Source: CATQHS01 sp965203375 (GTDB lineage Bacteria > Actinomycetota > Acidimicrobiia > Acidimicrobiales > Aldehydirespiratoraceae). From it: a DNA stretch of 64,000 nucleotides. A program made the position numbers and the translations under genes. Of the stretch, positions 18,621-25,888 are shown one piece after another (positions within the stretch are counted from its first letter, which is position 1; the number at the start of each line of letters is the position of its first letter). The notes under the pieces were generated by a model. That model was not told the origin of the DNA. It ran no database searches and saw nothing but the letters and a program-made list of their open reading frames with translations. The DNA lies in NCBI GenBank assembly GCA_965203375.1, contig OZ241886.1:2728001-2792000 (forward strand), in the 5' to 3' direction.

Positions 18621-19850
18621 ATGAGTGATCAGAAAATTTCGGGGCTTGCGGGGTTGTTCAGGGGGCGGCTGCCGATCAACCGCAAGGAGCGCTACTACAC
18701 GGGCACCGTGCTGCCCATGATCGTGGCCAGTGACGGGTTCAAATACTTCGGCCGGTTCTTGGCCTTGTGCGGAGTGCCGGAGGTTGCGGTGGAGGCCGAC
18801 CCAGCCTTCACCAACGTTCAGTTCTTCACCGAGTACGGGTTCAAGGAATCGCTGGTGGACGGGGCCGAGAAGCGGTTCCGCGACCCCGGCGGCCGGGACA
18901 CCCCGGATCTGGTCGTCTACATAGAGGGCGACATTCCCCTGCTCCTCGGCGTCGAGGCCAAAGTCTTCCACCGGCCCTCAATCGCAGATCTTGAGAAGCA
19001 GGTGCGCACTCAGGCCGAACTGCTGTCCGTCATGGCCGATGGCGTGGGAACTCGACCGTCGGTTCATCAGGTCGCGCTGCTTCCATCCGGGTTCGGCGCA
19101 CCTGAACGAATCAACGAGGTGCCCGTTCTCACCTGGGAGCGGGTTGCTGACACCTTCCGTGACATCGCCCCTGCCTACTGGATCGGAGTCCTGGACGAAG
19201 CGCTCCGCCGATACAGCCGATTGGCGTCACAAGCCGGAAGCGGCGACACCTACAGGCAGAACTGCGACGCCATGATCGCAGGCGGTCAGATTCAGCAACT
19301 TTGGGGATCGGGTGACCGGACATTCAACACAATGGGGCGTAGTGGAGGCCTGCAGGGTGACCGTCTGCGTGACGATATCGCTTCGGGAAGTTGGACTACC
19401 CAGGAGTACGAGGTCCGTCAAGATCCAAGACCGGTTAACCGAAACTGGTTTGCCATAGCCGATTTCATCAAGCTGGTTGATCAATCGACTGCAACCCAGA
19501 GTCAGTCATCCTCAGCTTCTTCAAGAATAGACCGTCCTCGTCATGCTAACACCACACACAAGCAACATCGAACTGGATTCGACACATTCGGACAGAACTG
19601 CGATACGAAGATATCCGGCCAAGAGATCTACGACCGTCACCAGCGAGCTGACACGACCTATACCTGGATGGGAAGGAACCGGGGTTTGCACGGACCGGAA
19701 CTTCAGAAGGATGTTGAAACTGGTAAGTGGAGAACGCAGAGGTATGAGGTTCGTCACAATCCTCTCAGGGGCAATCGCAACTGGTTTCCTATTGAGAACT
19801 TCATCAAGAAGATCGAGTTCTATCGGAGGATCAAAGAAACCTCTCGATAA
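18621..19850 (+). CDS. PD-(D/E)XK-like nuclease with two C-terminal ~79-residue repeats
   Basis: 409 residues from ATG at 18621. Residues 95-114 hold TPDLVVYIEGD...LLLGVEAKVF, with Asp96, Glu112 and Lys114 in the PD-(D/E)XK nuclease pattern. The C-terminal half contains two clear repeats, about residues 209-287 and 321-399. Both share (D)T(Y/F)xQNCD, MGR(S/N)xGL, DxxxGxWxTQxYEVRxxP and NRNWFxIxxFIK. The linker between them is Ser/Thr/His-rich. The repeats may be substrate- or partner-binding modules; I cannot name the family. It is cargo 2 between pyrR copy 2 and nusB, opposite in strand and lower in GC. A defence role is plausible but unproven. Confidence 0.75.
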   Translation: MSDQKISGLAGLFRGRLPINRKERYYTGTVLPMIVASDGFKYFGRFLALCGVPEVAVEADPAFTNVQFFTEYGFKESLVDGAEKRFRDPGGRDTPDLVVYIEGDIPLLLGVEAKVFHRPSIADLEKQVRTQAELLSVMADGVGTRPSVHQVALLPSGFGAPERINEVPVLTWERVADTFRDIAPAYWIGVLDEALRRYSRLASQAGSGDTYRQNCDAMIAGGQIQQLWGSGDRTFNTMGRSGGLQGDRLRDDIASGSWTTQEYEVRQDPRPVNRNWFAIADFIKLVDQSTATQSQSSSASSRIDRPRHANTTHKQHRTGFDTFGQNCDTKISGQEIYDRHQRADTTYTWMGRNRGLHGPELQKDVETGKWRTQRYEVRHNPLRGNRNWFPIENFIKKIEFYRRIKETSR

Positions 19851-19901
19851 ACCGAAGGTCATAGATGACGGTCTAGGGCACAGCGGCTGCGGGCCTGTTC
19901 G

Positions 19902-20345
19902 TCAGCTTCGGGATTCTTTGGCGACGGCGGACAGGAGGCCGTTTAGGAAGCGGGGGGACTCGGCGCTGCAGTATTGGGTGGCCAACTCGACTAGCTCCGA
20001 CATCACCGCGCCGACCGGCACGTCGGGGCGCTCCATCAGCTCCCAGGCCGCCATCCGGGCCAGGGTCCGGTCCACCACCGCCAGGCGGTCCAGGTCCCAG
20101 CCCCGCAGGTGCCGGGCCAGCGCCTCGTCGATCCGGTCTTGGCCCTCGCCCACGCCGGTCACCATGTCCACGGCGTAGTCCGACAGGGAAACCCGGCGCC
20201 GCTCGAGGATTTCGGGCCCTTCGTCGCCGGTGATCTCGATCTCATACAGCACGGCCAGGGCGTCTTCCCGGGCCTCTCGGCGGGTCCCGAGGGCGGGTGG
20301 GGGGATCAGCTCCGGGCGCTCCCCGTCGGGGACCACCGAAGTCAC
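19902..20345 (-). CDS. nusB: Transcription antitermination factor NusB
   Basis: 147 residues. The NusB helical fold is seen in GTRREAREDALAVLYEIEIT, and in LDRLAVVDRTLARMAAWELM, which aligns with the conserved D-R-x-x-L-R-x-A-x-x-E-L region. The end is SPRFLNGLLSAVAKE, the family's conserved FVNGVLxxIAxE. NusB binds boxA RNA with NusE/S10 in rRNA antitermination. The start codon GTGAC lies in the first of five 32-base repeat units that reach to the efp stop. A 93-base fragment of its 3' end is also found at 17618-17710. Confidence 0.93.
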   Translation of the reverse strand: MTSVVPDGERPELIPPPALGTRREAREDALAVLYEIEITGDEGPEILERRRVSLSDYAVDMVTGVGEGQDRIDEALARHLRGWDLDRLAVVDRTLARMAAWELMERPDVPVGAVMSELVELATQYCSAESPRFLNGLLSAVAKESRS

Positions 20346-20482
20346 GCCCGGCTGCCGTCGGGAACCACTGTGGTCACGCCCAGCCGCCGTCGGAGGCCAC
20401 CAGAATCACGCCCGGCCGCCGTCGCGGGCTGCCGGGGTCACGCCCGGCTGCCGTCGGGGGCTGCCGGGGTCATGCCCGGCTG
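20341..20482 (-). repeat. Tandem 32-base repeat between efp and nusB
   Basis: Units start at 20341, 20373, 20405, 20437 and 20469, an exact period of 32 bases. Each begins (G/A)TCA(C/T)GCCC(G/A)G and most continue with CCGTCG. The unit at 20469 contains the efp stop codon (minus strand GCATGAC). The unit at 20341 contains the nusB start codon (GTGAC). The spacer is thus nothing but repeated copies of the junction. Confidence 0.9.
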
Positions 20483-21033
20483 ATGTAGGCGGCGGTGCGG
20501 GTGTCCACCTTCACCCGCTGCCCCGGCTCCACGAACAGCGGGACCTGCACCACCAGCCCCGTCTCCAGGGTGGCCGGCTTGGTGGCGCCCGACACCCGGT
20601 CGCCCTGGACCCCCGGCTCGGTCTCGGCGATGGCCAACTCCACCGCGGCCGCCAGCTCGGTGCCGACGATCTCGGACCCGAACATCAGCATCACCGCCGG
20701 CGACCCGTCCACCAGGAAGCGGGCCGCGTCGCCGATGACCTCCGGTGCCACCGTCATCTGCTCGAACGACTCATTGTCCATGAACACCAAGTCGGCGCCG
20801 TCGCGGTACAGCAACTGCATCTCCCGCTTGTCGATGGTGGCCCGCTCGACCTTCTCGCCGGCCCGGAAGGTGCGGTCGATGACGGCTCCGGACCGCAGGT
20901 TCTTGAGCGTGGTCCGCACGAAGGCGTGGCCCTTGCCCGGCTTCACGTGCTGAAACTCGACCACCTCGAAGAGGTCGCCGTCGAGGTCCAAGGCGATGCC
21001 GTTGCGCAGGTCGTTGGTGGTGATGACGGGCAT
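20470..21033 (-). CDS. efp: Translation elongation factor P
   Basis: 187 residues, the normal EF-P length. The three beta-barrel domains are all present. The tip loop that reaches the peptidyl-transferase centre is HVKPGKGHAFVRTTLKNL (about residues 29-46), with the Lys of PGKG as the tip residue. Domain III ends with the conserved GLVVQVPLFVEPGQRVKVDT. EF-P relieves ribosome stalling at polyproline, relevant here because several proteins in the window are proline-rich. It stands between pepP and nusB in the usual actinobacterial order. Confidence 0.96.
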   Translation of the reverse strand: MPVITTNDLRNGIALDLDGDLFEVVEFQHVKPGKGHAFVRTTLKNLRSGAVIDRTFRAGEKVERATIDKREMQLLYRDGADLVFMDNESFEQMTVAPEVIGDAARFLVDGSPAVMLMFGSEIVGTELAAAVELAIAETEPGVQGDRVSGATKPATLETGLVVQVPLFVEPGQRVKVDTRTAAYISRA

Positions 21034-21048
21034 CGGCTGCCTCCGGTT

Positions 21049-22152
21049 TCAGACTCTCGGGTCCTTGGGGTGCCGGGTCAGGCTGCGGCACCCGTCTTCG
21101 GTCACGGCCACCGAGTCCTCGACCCGGACCCCGCCCCGGCCCTCGACGTACACGCCGGGCTCGACGGTGAGCACGTGGCCGGGCCGCAGGATAGCGGCAG
21201 AGCCGGACCGGACCCGGGGCAGCTCGTGGATGTCGAGCCCCACCCCGTGGCCGGTGCCGTGGACGAAGGCGTCGCCCATGCCGGCCTCGCCGATGACCGA
21301 CCGGCAGGCGGCATCGACCTCGCCGGCCTCGGCGCCGGGCCGCACCGCGGCCACCCCGGCGGCTTGGGCCCGGGTGACCAGCTCGATCATGTCGGCCGCC
21401 TCGGCGGAGGGCTCGCCCAGCACGAACGTGCGGGTCATGTCGCTGCGGTAGCCGTCGACTGCGGCCCCGGCGTCGATGATCAACAGGTCGCCGGGGGCCA
21501 GCTCCCGGCGGGTGGGGCGGGCGTGGGGGCGGGCCGAGTTGGGCCCCGACGCCACGATCGTGTCGTAGGCCGGGCCGGTTGCGCCCCGGGCCCGGATGGC
21601 GTCGTCGATCCCCCGCTGGATCTCGATCTCGCTGACCCCGGGCCGCAGCCGGGGCCGGATCTCCTCCAGGGCCTCGTCGGCGACGGCGGCGGCGGCCTCG
21701 ATGCGGGCCAGCTCGGCCGGGTCCTTGACCGCCCTCAGCTCCTCGACCACCTCGGCCATGGGGGTCAGCTCGGCGGTTGTGGCCGCCGCCCAGCGCCTCT
21801 GTTCGCCCCAGGCGACAGCCGCCTCCAGCCCGACGGCGGCCGCCGACCCGAATCGCTCGACGCCGACGGACACCGGATCGCCGGCGATCACCACCTCGGC
21901 GTCGCACCCGGCCGCCTCGAGCTGCTCGGGGGCCTGCTCGGCGTAGCGGGAGTCGGTGACCAGCACGGCCCCGTCGCCGGTCACCACCAGCGTGCCGTTG
22001 GAGCCGCCGAACCCGGTGAGCCAAAAGACGTTGGCCGCGGCGGTGACGACCGCGGCGTCGATCCCGTCGTCGGCCAGCCGGGACCGCAGCCTGGCGACGC
22101 GGCCGTCGACCCGCAGGGGGGGCAGGGAGCCGAGCCGGGCCGACGGAGTCAT
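21049..22152 (-). CDS. pepP: Xaa-Pro aminopeptidase/dipeptidase, M24 family
   Basis: 367 residues from ATG at 22152, which overlaps the aroB stop as ATGA. The N-terminal creatinase-like domain contains VFWLTGFGGSNGTLVV. The C-terminal metallopeptidase domain shows the five metal ligands: LLIIDAGAAVDGYRSDMTRT (two Asp), HGTGHGVGLDIHE (His), TVEPGVYVEGRGG (Glu) and RVEDSVAVTEDG (Glu). It cleaves X-Pro bonds in the cytoplasm. The neighbourhood aroB-pepP-efp-nusB is conserved across actinobacteria. The name pepP rather than pepQ is by position and is approximate. Confidence 0.9.
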   Translation of the reverse strand: MTPSARLGSLPPLRVDGRVARLRSRLADDGIDAAVVTAAANVFWLTGFGGSNGTLVVTGDGAVLVTDSRYAEQAPEQLEAAGCDAEVVIAGDPVSVGVERFGSAAAVGLEAAVAWGEQRRWAAATTAELTPMAEVVEELRAVKDPAELARIEAAAAVADEALEEIRPRLRPGVSEIEIQRGIDDAIRARGATGPAYDTIVASGPNSARPHARPTRRELAPGDLLIIDAGAAVDGYRSDMTRTFVLGEPSAEAADMIELVTRAQAAGVAAVRPGAEAGEVDAACRSVIGEAGMGDAFVHGTGHGVGLDIHELPRVRSGSAAILRPGHVLTVEPGVYVEGRGGVRVEDSVAVTEDGCRSLTRHPKDPRV

Positions 22153-23159
22153 CGCAGCGCGTCCAGCGCCTGGCGGAGCGCCGGCTCGGGCACCCCGGCC
22201 ACCGGCTCCACCCCGTCGGGGCCGTCCAGCACCATGGTCAGGCCGGTCACCGCCTTCTTGTCCCGGCGGAACGACTCGATGAGGCGGTCGTGGTCGAGGC
22301 CGGGCGGCAGGACCAGGGGCAGGTCGTAGGAGGCCACCACCCGGCGGTGCTCGGCCACCCTGGCCTCGTCGATGCGGCCCAGGGCCCGGGCCACCTCGGC
22401 CGCGTACACCAGCCCGACGGCCACCGCCTCGCCGTGGCGGAGGTCGTAGCCGCCCTCGGTCTCGATGGCGTGGGCCAGGGTGTGGCCGTAGTTGAGGACG
22501 GCCCGCCGTCCGCCCTCCCGCTCGTCGCCGGCCACCACCGAGGCCTTGACGGCCACCGCCCCGGCAATGCGCTCTTCCAGCGGAAGGCCGTCGAGGTGCT
22601 CGCCCCCGATGAAGTGGTATTTGGCCAGCTCGCCCCGCCCGCTGCGCATCTCCCGCTCGGGCAGGGTGGCCAGGGTGGCGGTGTCGCACAGCACGGCCCG
22701 GGGCTGCCAGAAGGCCCCGACCAGGTTCTTGCCCTCGGCCAGGTTCACCCCGGTCTTGCCCCCGATGGCCGCGTCCACCTGGGCCAGCAGGGTGGTGGGC
22801 ACCGAGACGTAGTCGATGCCGCGGTGGTACACGGCGGCCACGAACCCGGCCAGGTCGGTGACCGCCCCCCCGCCCACGGCCACGACCACATCGGCCCGGG
22901 TGAACCCGGCCTCGACCATGGCCCGGCACAGGCGCTCGACTTCGCCCAGCGACTTGGCCGACTCGCCCTCGGCCGCCTCGAACACGGCGCAGTCGATGCC
23001 GGGATCGACGCTCCACCCCACCCGGGCCTGGGTGATGACCGCGGCCCGCCGAGCCGACGGCGGGATCACCGATCCGAGCATCCCCCGGACGCCGGGCCCG
23101 ACATGGACGTCATAGGAGCGTTCACCGAGATCGACCCGGATTGCAGTCGGATCGGACAT
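22149..23159 (-). CDS. aroB: 3-dehydroquinate synthase
   Basis: 336 residues from ATG at 23159, chosen because it gives the family-like start MSDPTAIRVDLGERSYDVHV. A longer frame reaches 23258 but its added residues are Arg-rich and overlap the next gene. NAD binding: VVAVGGGAVTDLAGFVAA. The PTTLLAQVDAAIGGKTGVNL segment is the canonical active-site stretch. Metal ligands lie in GELAKYHFIGG and LNYGHTLAHAIE plus LRHGEAVAVG. It is the second step of the shikimate pathway. aroC and aroK, normally just upstream in this order, are absent; an HNH gene occupies the place. Confidence 0.95.
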   Translation of the reverse strand: MSDPTAIRVDLGERSYDVHVGPGVRGMLGSVIPPSARRAAVITQARVGWSVDPGIDCAVFEAAEGESAKSLGEVERLCRAMVEAGFTRADVVVAVGGGAVTDLAGFVAAVYHRGIDYVSVPTTLLAQVDAAIGGKTGVNLAEGKNLVGAFWQPRAVLCDTATLATLPEREMRSGRGELAKYHFIGGEHLDGLPLEERIAGAVAVKASVVAGDEREGGRRAVLNYGHTLAHAIETEGGYDLRHGEAVAVGLVYAAEVARALGRIDEARVAEHRRVVASYDLPLVLPPGLDHDRLIESFRRDKKAVTGLTMVLDGPDGVEPVAGVPEPALRQALDALR

Positions 23160-23161
23160 TC

Positions 23162-23845
23162 TCACCCGGAGGACCGGGGCGGCTTCCAGGGCAGCACGAA
23201 GGTCTGCCCGTCTTCGGCGTCGGCGACGGGCAGTTGTGGCATCGCCGGGTGCCGCCACTTCTTGACCTCCGACGTGTTGCCCTTGCGTTTATTGCAGTAG
23301 GTGTGGGCGATCTGCAAGTTGTCGAACTTGTGCAGGCGGCTCTTCCAGCGGGTGCCCGCCTCAGCCTTGCCGCCTTTGCGGACATCAAACACGGCGAACA
23401 CCTTGGGCACGATGTGCTCGATCTGCATGCCCTTCGGATCTCGCTTCATCTCGCCAGCGCACAGGCCGCATCGTCCCTCATCTCGCCGGTAGAGATAGCG
23501 AAGCCTCTTGAGGCGATCCGCATCGTCCCAGCGGCCGGTTGCATCTGGCTCACCAGACTCCAGATACCAGCGCTCAACCTTGCCGACGGTTTCAGTCACC
23601 TTGGAGAGGAATCCGCGGGGCTTGCCGCCTGAGTCCGAATCCGGCGGCAGCTTCTCTTCGGTAGTGTCGCCGACTCCGTCGACGGAGGCACCGTCGTCAG
23701 AGTCGTCAGCAGGCTGGTAGCCGCGCACGGTGCCACGGCATCTCGGGAAATCGGAACACCCCCAGAACTCGTTGCCTGCGTTTGGGCCCCGCTGCGCCGT
23801 GCGCTTCACCATGGGCCGGTCGCACTGCGGGCACCTCGGGGTCAT
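23162..23845 (-). CDS. HNH endonuclease with N-terminal topoisomerase-type zinc finger
   Basis: 227 residues. Residues 5-36 form a four-cysteine zinc finger of topoisomerase I type (CPQCDRPM...EFWGCSDFPRC). A linker follows, then an HNH domain near residues 135-195: RCGLCAGEMK, MQIEHIVPKVF, and NLQIAHTYCNKRKGN, giving the paired Cys, the His of the active site and the closing Asn/His. It ends three bases before the aroB start. It sits exactly where aroC and aroK are found in related genomes. It could be a homing-type or defence nuclease; there is no partner gene to decide. The 204 bases between it and the prepilin peptidase hold nothing recognisable. Confidence 0.8.
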   Translation of the reverse strand: MTPRCPQCDRPMVKRTAQRGPNAGNEFWGCSDFPRCRGTVRGYQPADDSDDGASVDGVGDTTEEKLPPDSDSGGKPRGFLSKVTETVGKVERWYLESGEPDATGRWDDADRLKRLRYLYRRDEGRCGLCAGEMKRDPKGMQIEHIVPKVFAVFDVRKGGKAEAGTRWKSRLHKFDNLQIAHTYCNKRKGNTSEVKKWRHPAMPQLPVADAEDGQTFVLPWKPPRSSG

Positions 23846-24049
23846 CGCCCCAACCGTACAGAAAGGGCCGGGCGGGTGACACCGGGACCGTACGGAGTAA
23901 GCGAGTCAGTCGGTGCGGATGCCCGACCCGTGACCATCGATCCACGGCGATAGCGGACCGGGCCAAACAGCGGGGCAACTCCTACTGGCTCCGGTTACGA
24001 CAAACCTGGCATGTGACCAAGCGACATCGGGCCGGGCTAGGTCGGCGGG

Positions 24050-25012
24050 TCAGCCCACTAAGGCTTTGGAGAACAGCACCGCGACCATGGTGCCGACGGC
24101 CAGGGCGGGGCCGAACGGGAAACTGGTGTGGACCAGCTTGTGGGGCCGGGCCCGGTCGGGTCGTTGGGAGCCGGGCTCGGCACACGACGGGGCAGCGAGA
24201 TCGGGACTGGGTGAGGCGATCGGGCCGGGGGCGGCGTCGGGCGAGGCGGCAAGGTCGTGATCCGGCGGGGCGGAAGGACCGGGATCGGTGTCCGGCGGGG
24301 CGGCGGGGTCGGGGAGCACTTGGTGGCCGCGGCGGCGCAGCCAGGCCACGACTAGGCCGCCAGCCACGCCCACTAGGCCGGCCAGCAGCAGGGCCCCGGC
24401 CACCAAGCCGACCACCGGCGACCATCCGGCGTGGAAAGCGCCGGCCGTCCAGCCCAAGTGCAGCCCACACACGAAGCCCAGCTTCACGTCACCGAAGCCC
24501 ATGCCCCGGGGCGAGACCTCGTGGGCGGCCCACAACACCGCCCCGAACCCGGCCGAACCGGCCAGTGCCGTCGGCAGGGTCCCAAACCCGCCCACAGTGG
24601 GTGCCACCGCGGCCATGGCCGCCAGGCTGGCTCCAAAGGCGCCGAAAGTGATCGGATCGGGCAGCCGATAGCAGCACAGATCGATGGCCGACAGGGCCAT
24701 CAGGGCCGCGGCCAGGATCAGCGGGACGATCACCGCCCAGGTGAACCCGAACCGGGCTCCGACGGCCGCGAAGACGGCCGCAGTGACCACGACCACCGTC
24801 GTCCGGGCCAGCCGGTTCAGGGACCCTGGGCCCACCATCCGCACGGCCAGCCCGACGACGAGCCAGCCCGCCGCCAGCCCTACCGGGACGGCCAGTCCGG
24901 CCGCCGCCCCTGCAGGCAGTTCACCCATCGGGGTGCCTCGGCCCCGCCTGACCCACCAAGCCGTCAAGCCACCTCGGTCCCACCGAACAGCGGCGGTCAT
25001 CAAGGCAACCAA
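24050..25012 (-). CDS. Prepilin peptidase, A24 family
   Basis: Up to 320 residues; starts at 24997 or 24928 (MGELPAGAAAGLAVPV, just before the first membrane helix) are equally possible. The protein has several membrane segments. The two catalytic Asp are in SAIDLCCYRLPDPI and in MGFGDVKLGFVCG (GxGD motif). This shorter form lacks the N-terminal methyltransferase domain of PilD. A Pro/Ala/Asp-rich segment of ~75 residues lies before the last helix, not usual in the family. Position next to aroE matches the gene of this family next to aroE in Mycobacterium. It would process type IV pilin-like or Tad prepilins, none of which are encoded here. Confidence 0.85.
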   Translation of the reverse strand: MVALMTAAVRWDRGGLTAWWVRRGRGTPMGELPAGAAAGLAVPVGLAAGWLVVGLAVRMVGPGSLNRLARTTVVVVTAAVFAAVGARFGFTWAVIVPLILAAALMALSAIDLCCYRLPDPITFGAFGASLAAMAAVAPTVGGFGTLPTALAGSAGFGAVLWAAHEVSPRGMGFGDVKLGFVCGLHLGWTAGAFHAGWSPVVGLVAGALLLAGLVGVAGGLVVAWLRRRGHQVLPDPAAPPDTDPGPSAPPDHDLAASPDAAPGPIASPSPDLAAPSCAEPGSQRPDRARPHKLVHTSFPFGPALAVGTMVAVLFSKALVG

Positions 25013-25051
25013 GCCCCGCCCAACTCACGATGCAGTCGAGTCGTCTCGGCC

Positions 25052-25888
25052 TCACCCGGCGGTTAGGGCGGCTCGGCGCATGACCTCCACCGGCGCGGCT
25101 GCTCCGGTCCACAGCTCGAAGGCGGTGGCGGCCTGGTACACCAGCATCGACAGCCCGTTGTGGGCTTCGATCCCGGTGGCGCGCAGGGCGGCCAGCCACG
25201 GGGTCACCAGCGGCTCGTAGATGAGGTCGACCGCCACTTGGCCCCGGTGCAGCAGGCTCGGGTCACACGGCATGGCCGCGTCGGACCCCATGCCGGCCGG
25301 GGTGGCGTTGACCACCAGATCGGCGGCCGGGATGTCGTCGGCGGCTCGGCCCAGCCGTCCGACCGGGCCGGCCAGGGCGGCTGCGGCCACCGCTTTCGAC
25401 TCGGTCCGGTTGACCACGGTCACGTCGACGGCACCGGCCGCGCCGAGGGCTCGGATCACGGCCCGGGCCGCCCCGCCCGCTCCGATCACCGCCGCCCGCC
25501 TGCCCTGCGGGCTCAGGCCGGCGTCGGCGGCCAACCCGGCCACGAACCCGGTCCCGTCGGTGTTCTCGGCCCGGAGCCGGCCGTCGGCGCCGACGACCAC
25601 GCAGTTGGCCGCGTCCAGCTCCCGGACGGCTTCGCTGGCCTCGTCGGCGGCCGCGGCCGCCTCGGCTTTGAGGGGCATGGTCACCGACAGCCCGGCCAGG
25701 CCCAGCGTCCTAGCCGCCTCCAGGGCCCGAGCCCCGGACCCGGCCGGGACTTCGAAGGCGGCGAAAACCCAGTCGAGTCCCACCTCGGCGAAGGCGGCGT
25801 TGTGGATGGCCGGGGACCGGGAATGGCGCACCGGATCGCCGATCACCGCGGCCACCCTGGGGCTCACCAGCCGGCCCGTACCGCTCAT
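25052..25888 (-). CDS. aroE: Shikimate 5-dehydrogenase
   Basis: 278 residues. Shikimate binding is seen in IGDPVRHSRSPAIHNAAF and SVTMPLKAEAA with the catalytic Lys. NTDGTGFVAGLAADAG has the second catalytic residue, Asp. The NADP-binding GAGGAARAVIRALG follows. It reduces dehydroshikimate to shikimate. It overlaps the mltG stop by one base (TGATG), so the two are coupled. aroB lies 1.9 kb downstream. Confidence 0.95.
   Translation of the reverse strand: MSGTGRLVSPRVAAVIGDPVRHSRSPAIHNAAFAEVGLDWVFAAFEVPAGSGARALEAARTLGLAGLSVTMPLKAEAAAAADEASEAVRELDAANCVVVGADGRLRAENTDGTGFVAGLAADAGLSPQGRRAAVIGAGGAARAVIRALGAAGAVDVTVVNRTESKAVAAAALAGPVGRLGRAADDIPAADLVVNATPAGMGSDAAMPCDPSLLHRGQVAVDLIYEPLVTPWLAALRATGIEAHNGLSMLVYQAATAFELWTGAAAPVEVMRRAALTAG

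Noticed and set aside
20341..20482. Possible CRISPR array (32-base period)
   Set aside because: The units abut without spacers, contain gene start and stop codons, and there are no cas genes; it is a tandem repeat.
23846..24049. Possible host-gene duplication around the HNH gene
   Set aside because: I looked for copies of the aroB or prepilin-peptidase ends on the far side, as at the other cargoes, and found only weak, chance-level matches.
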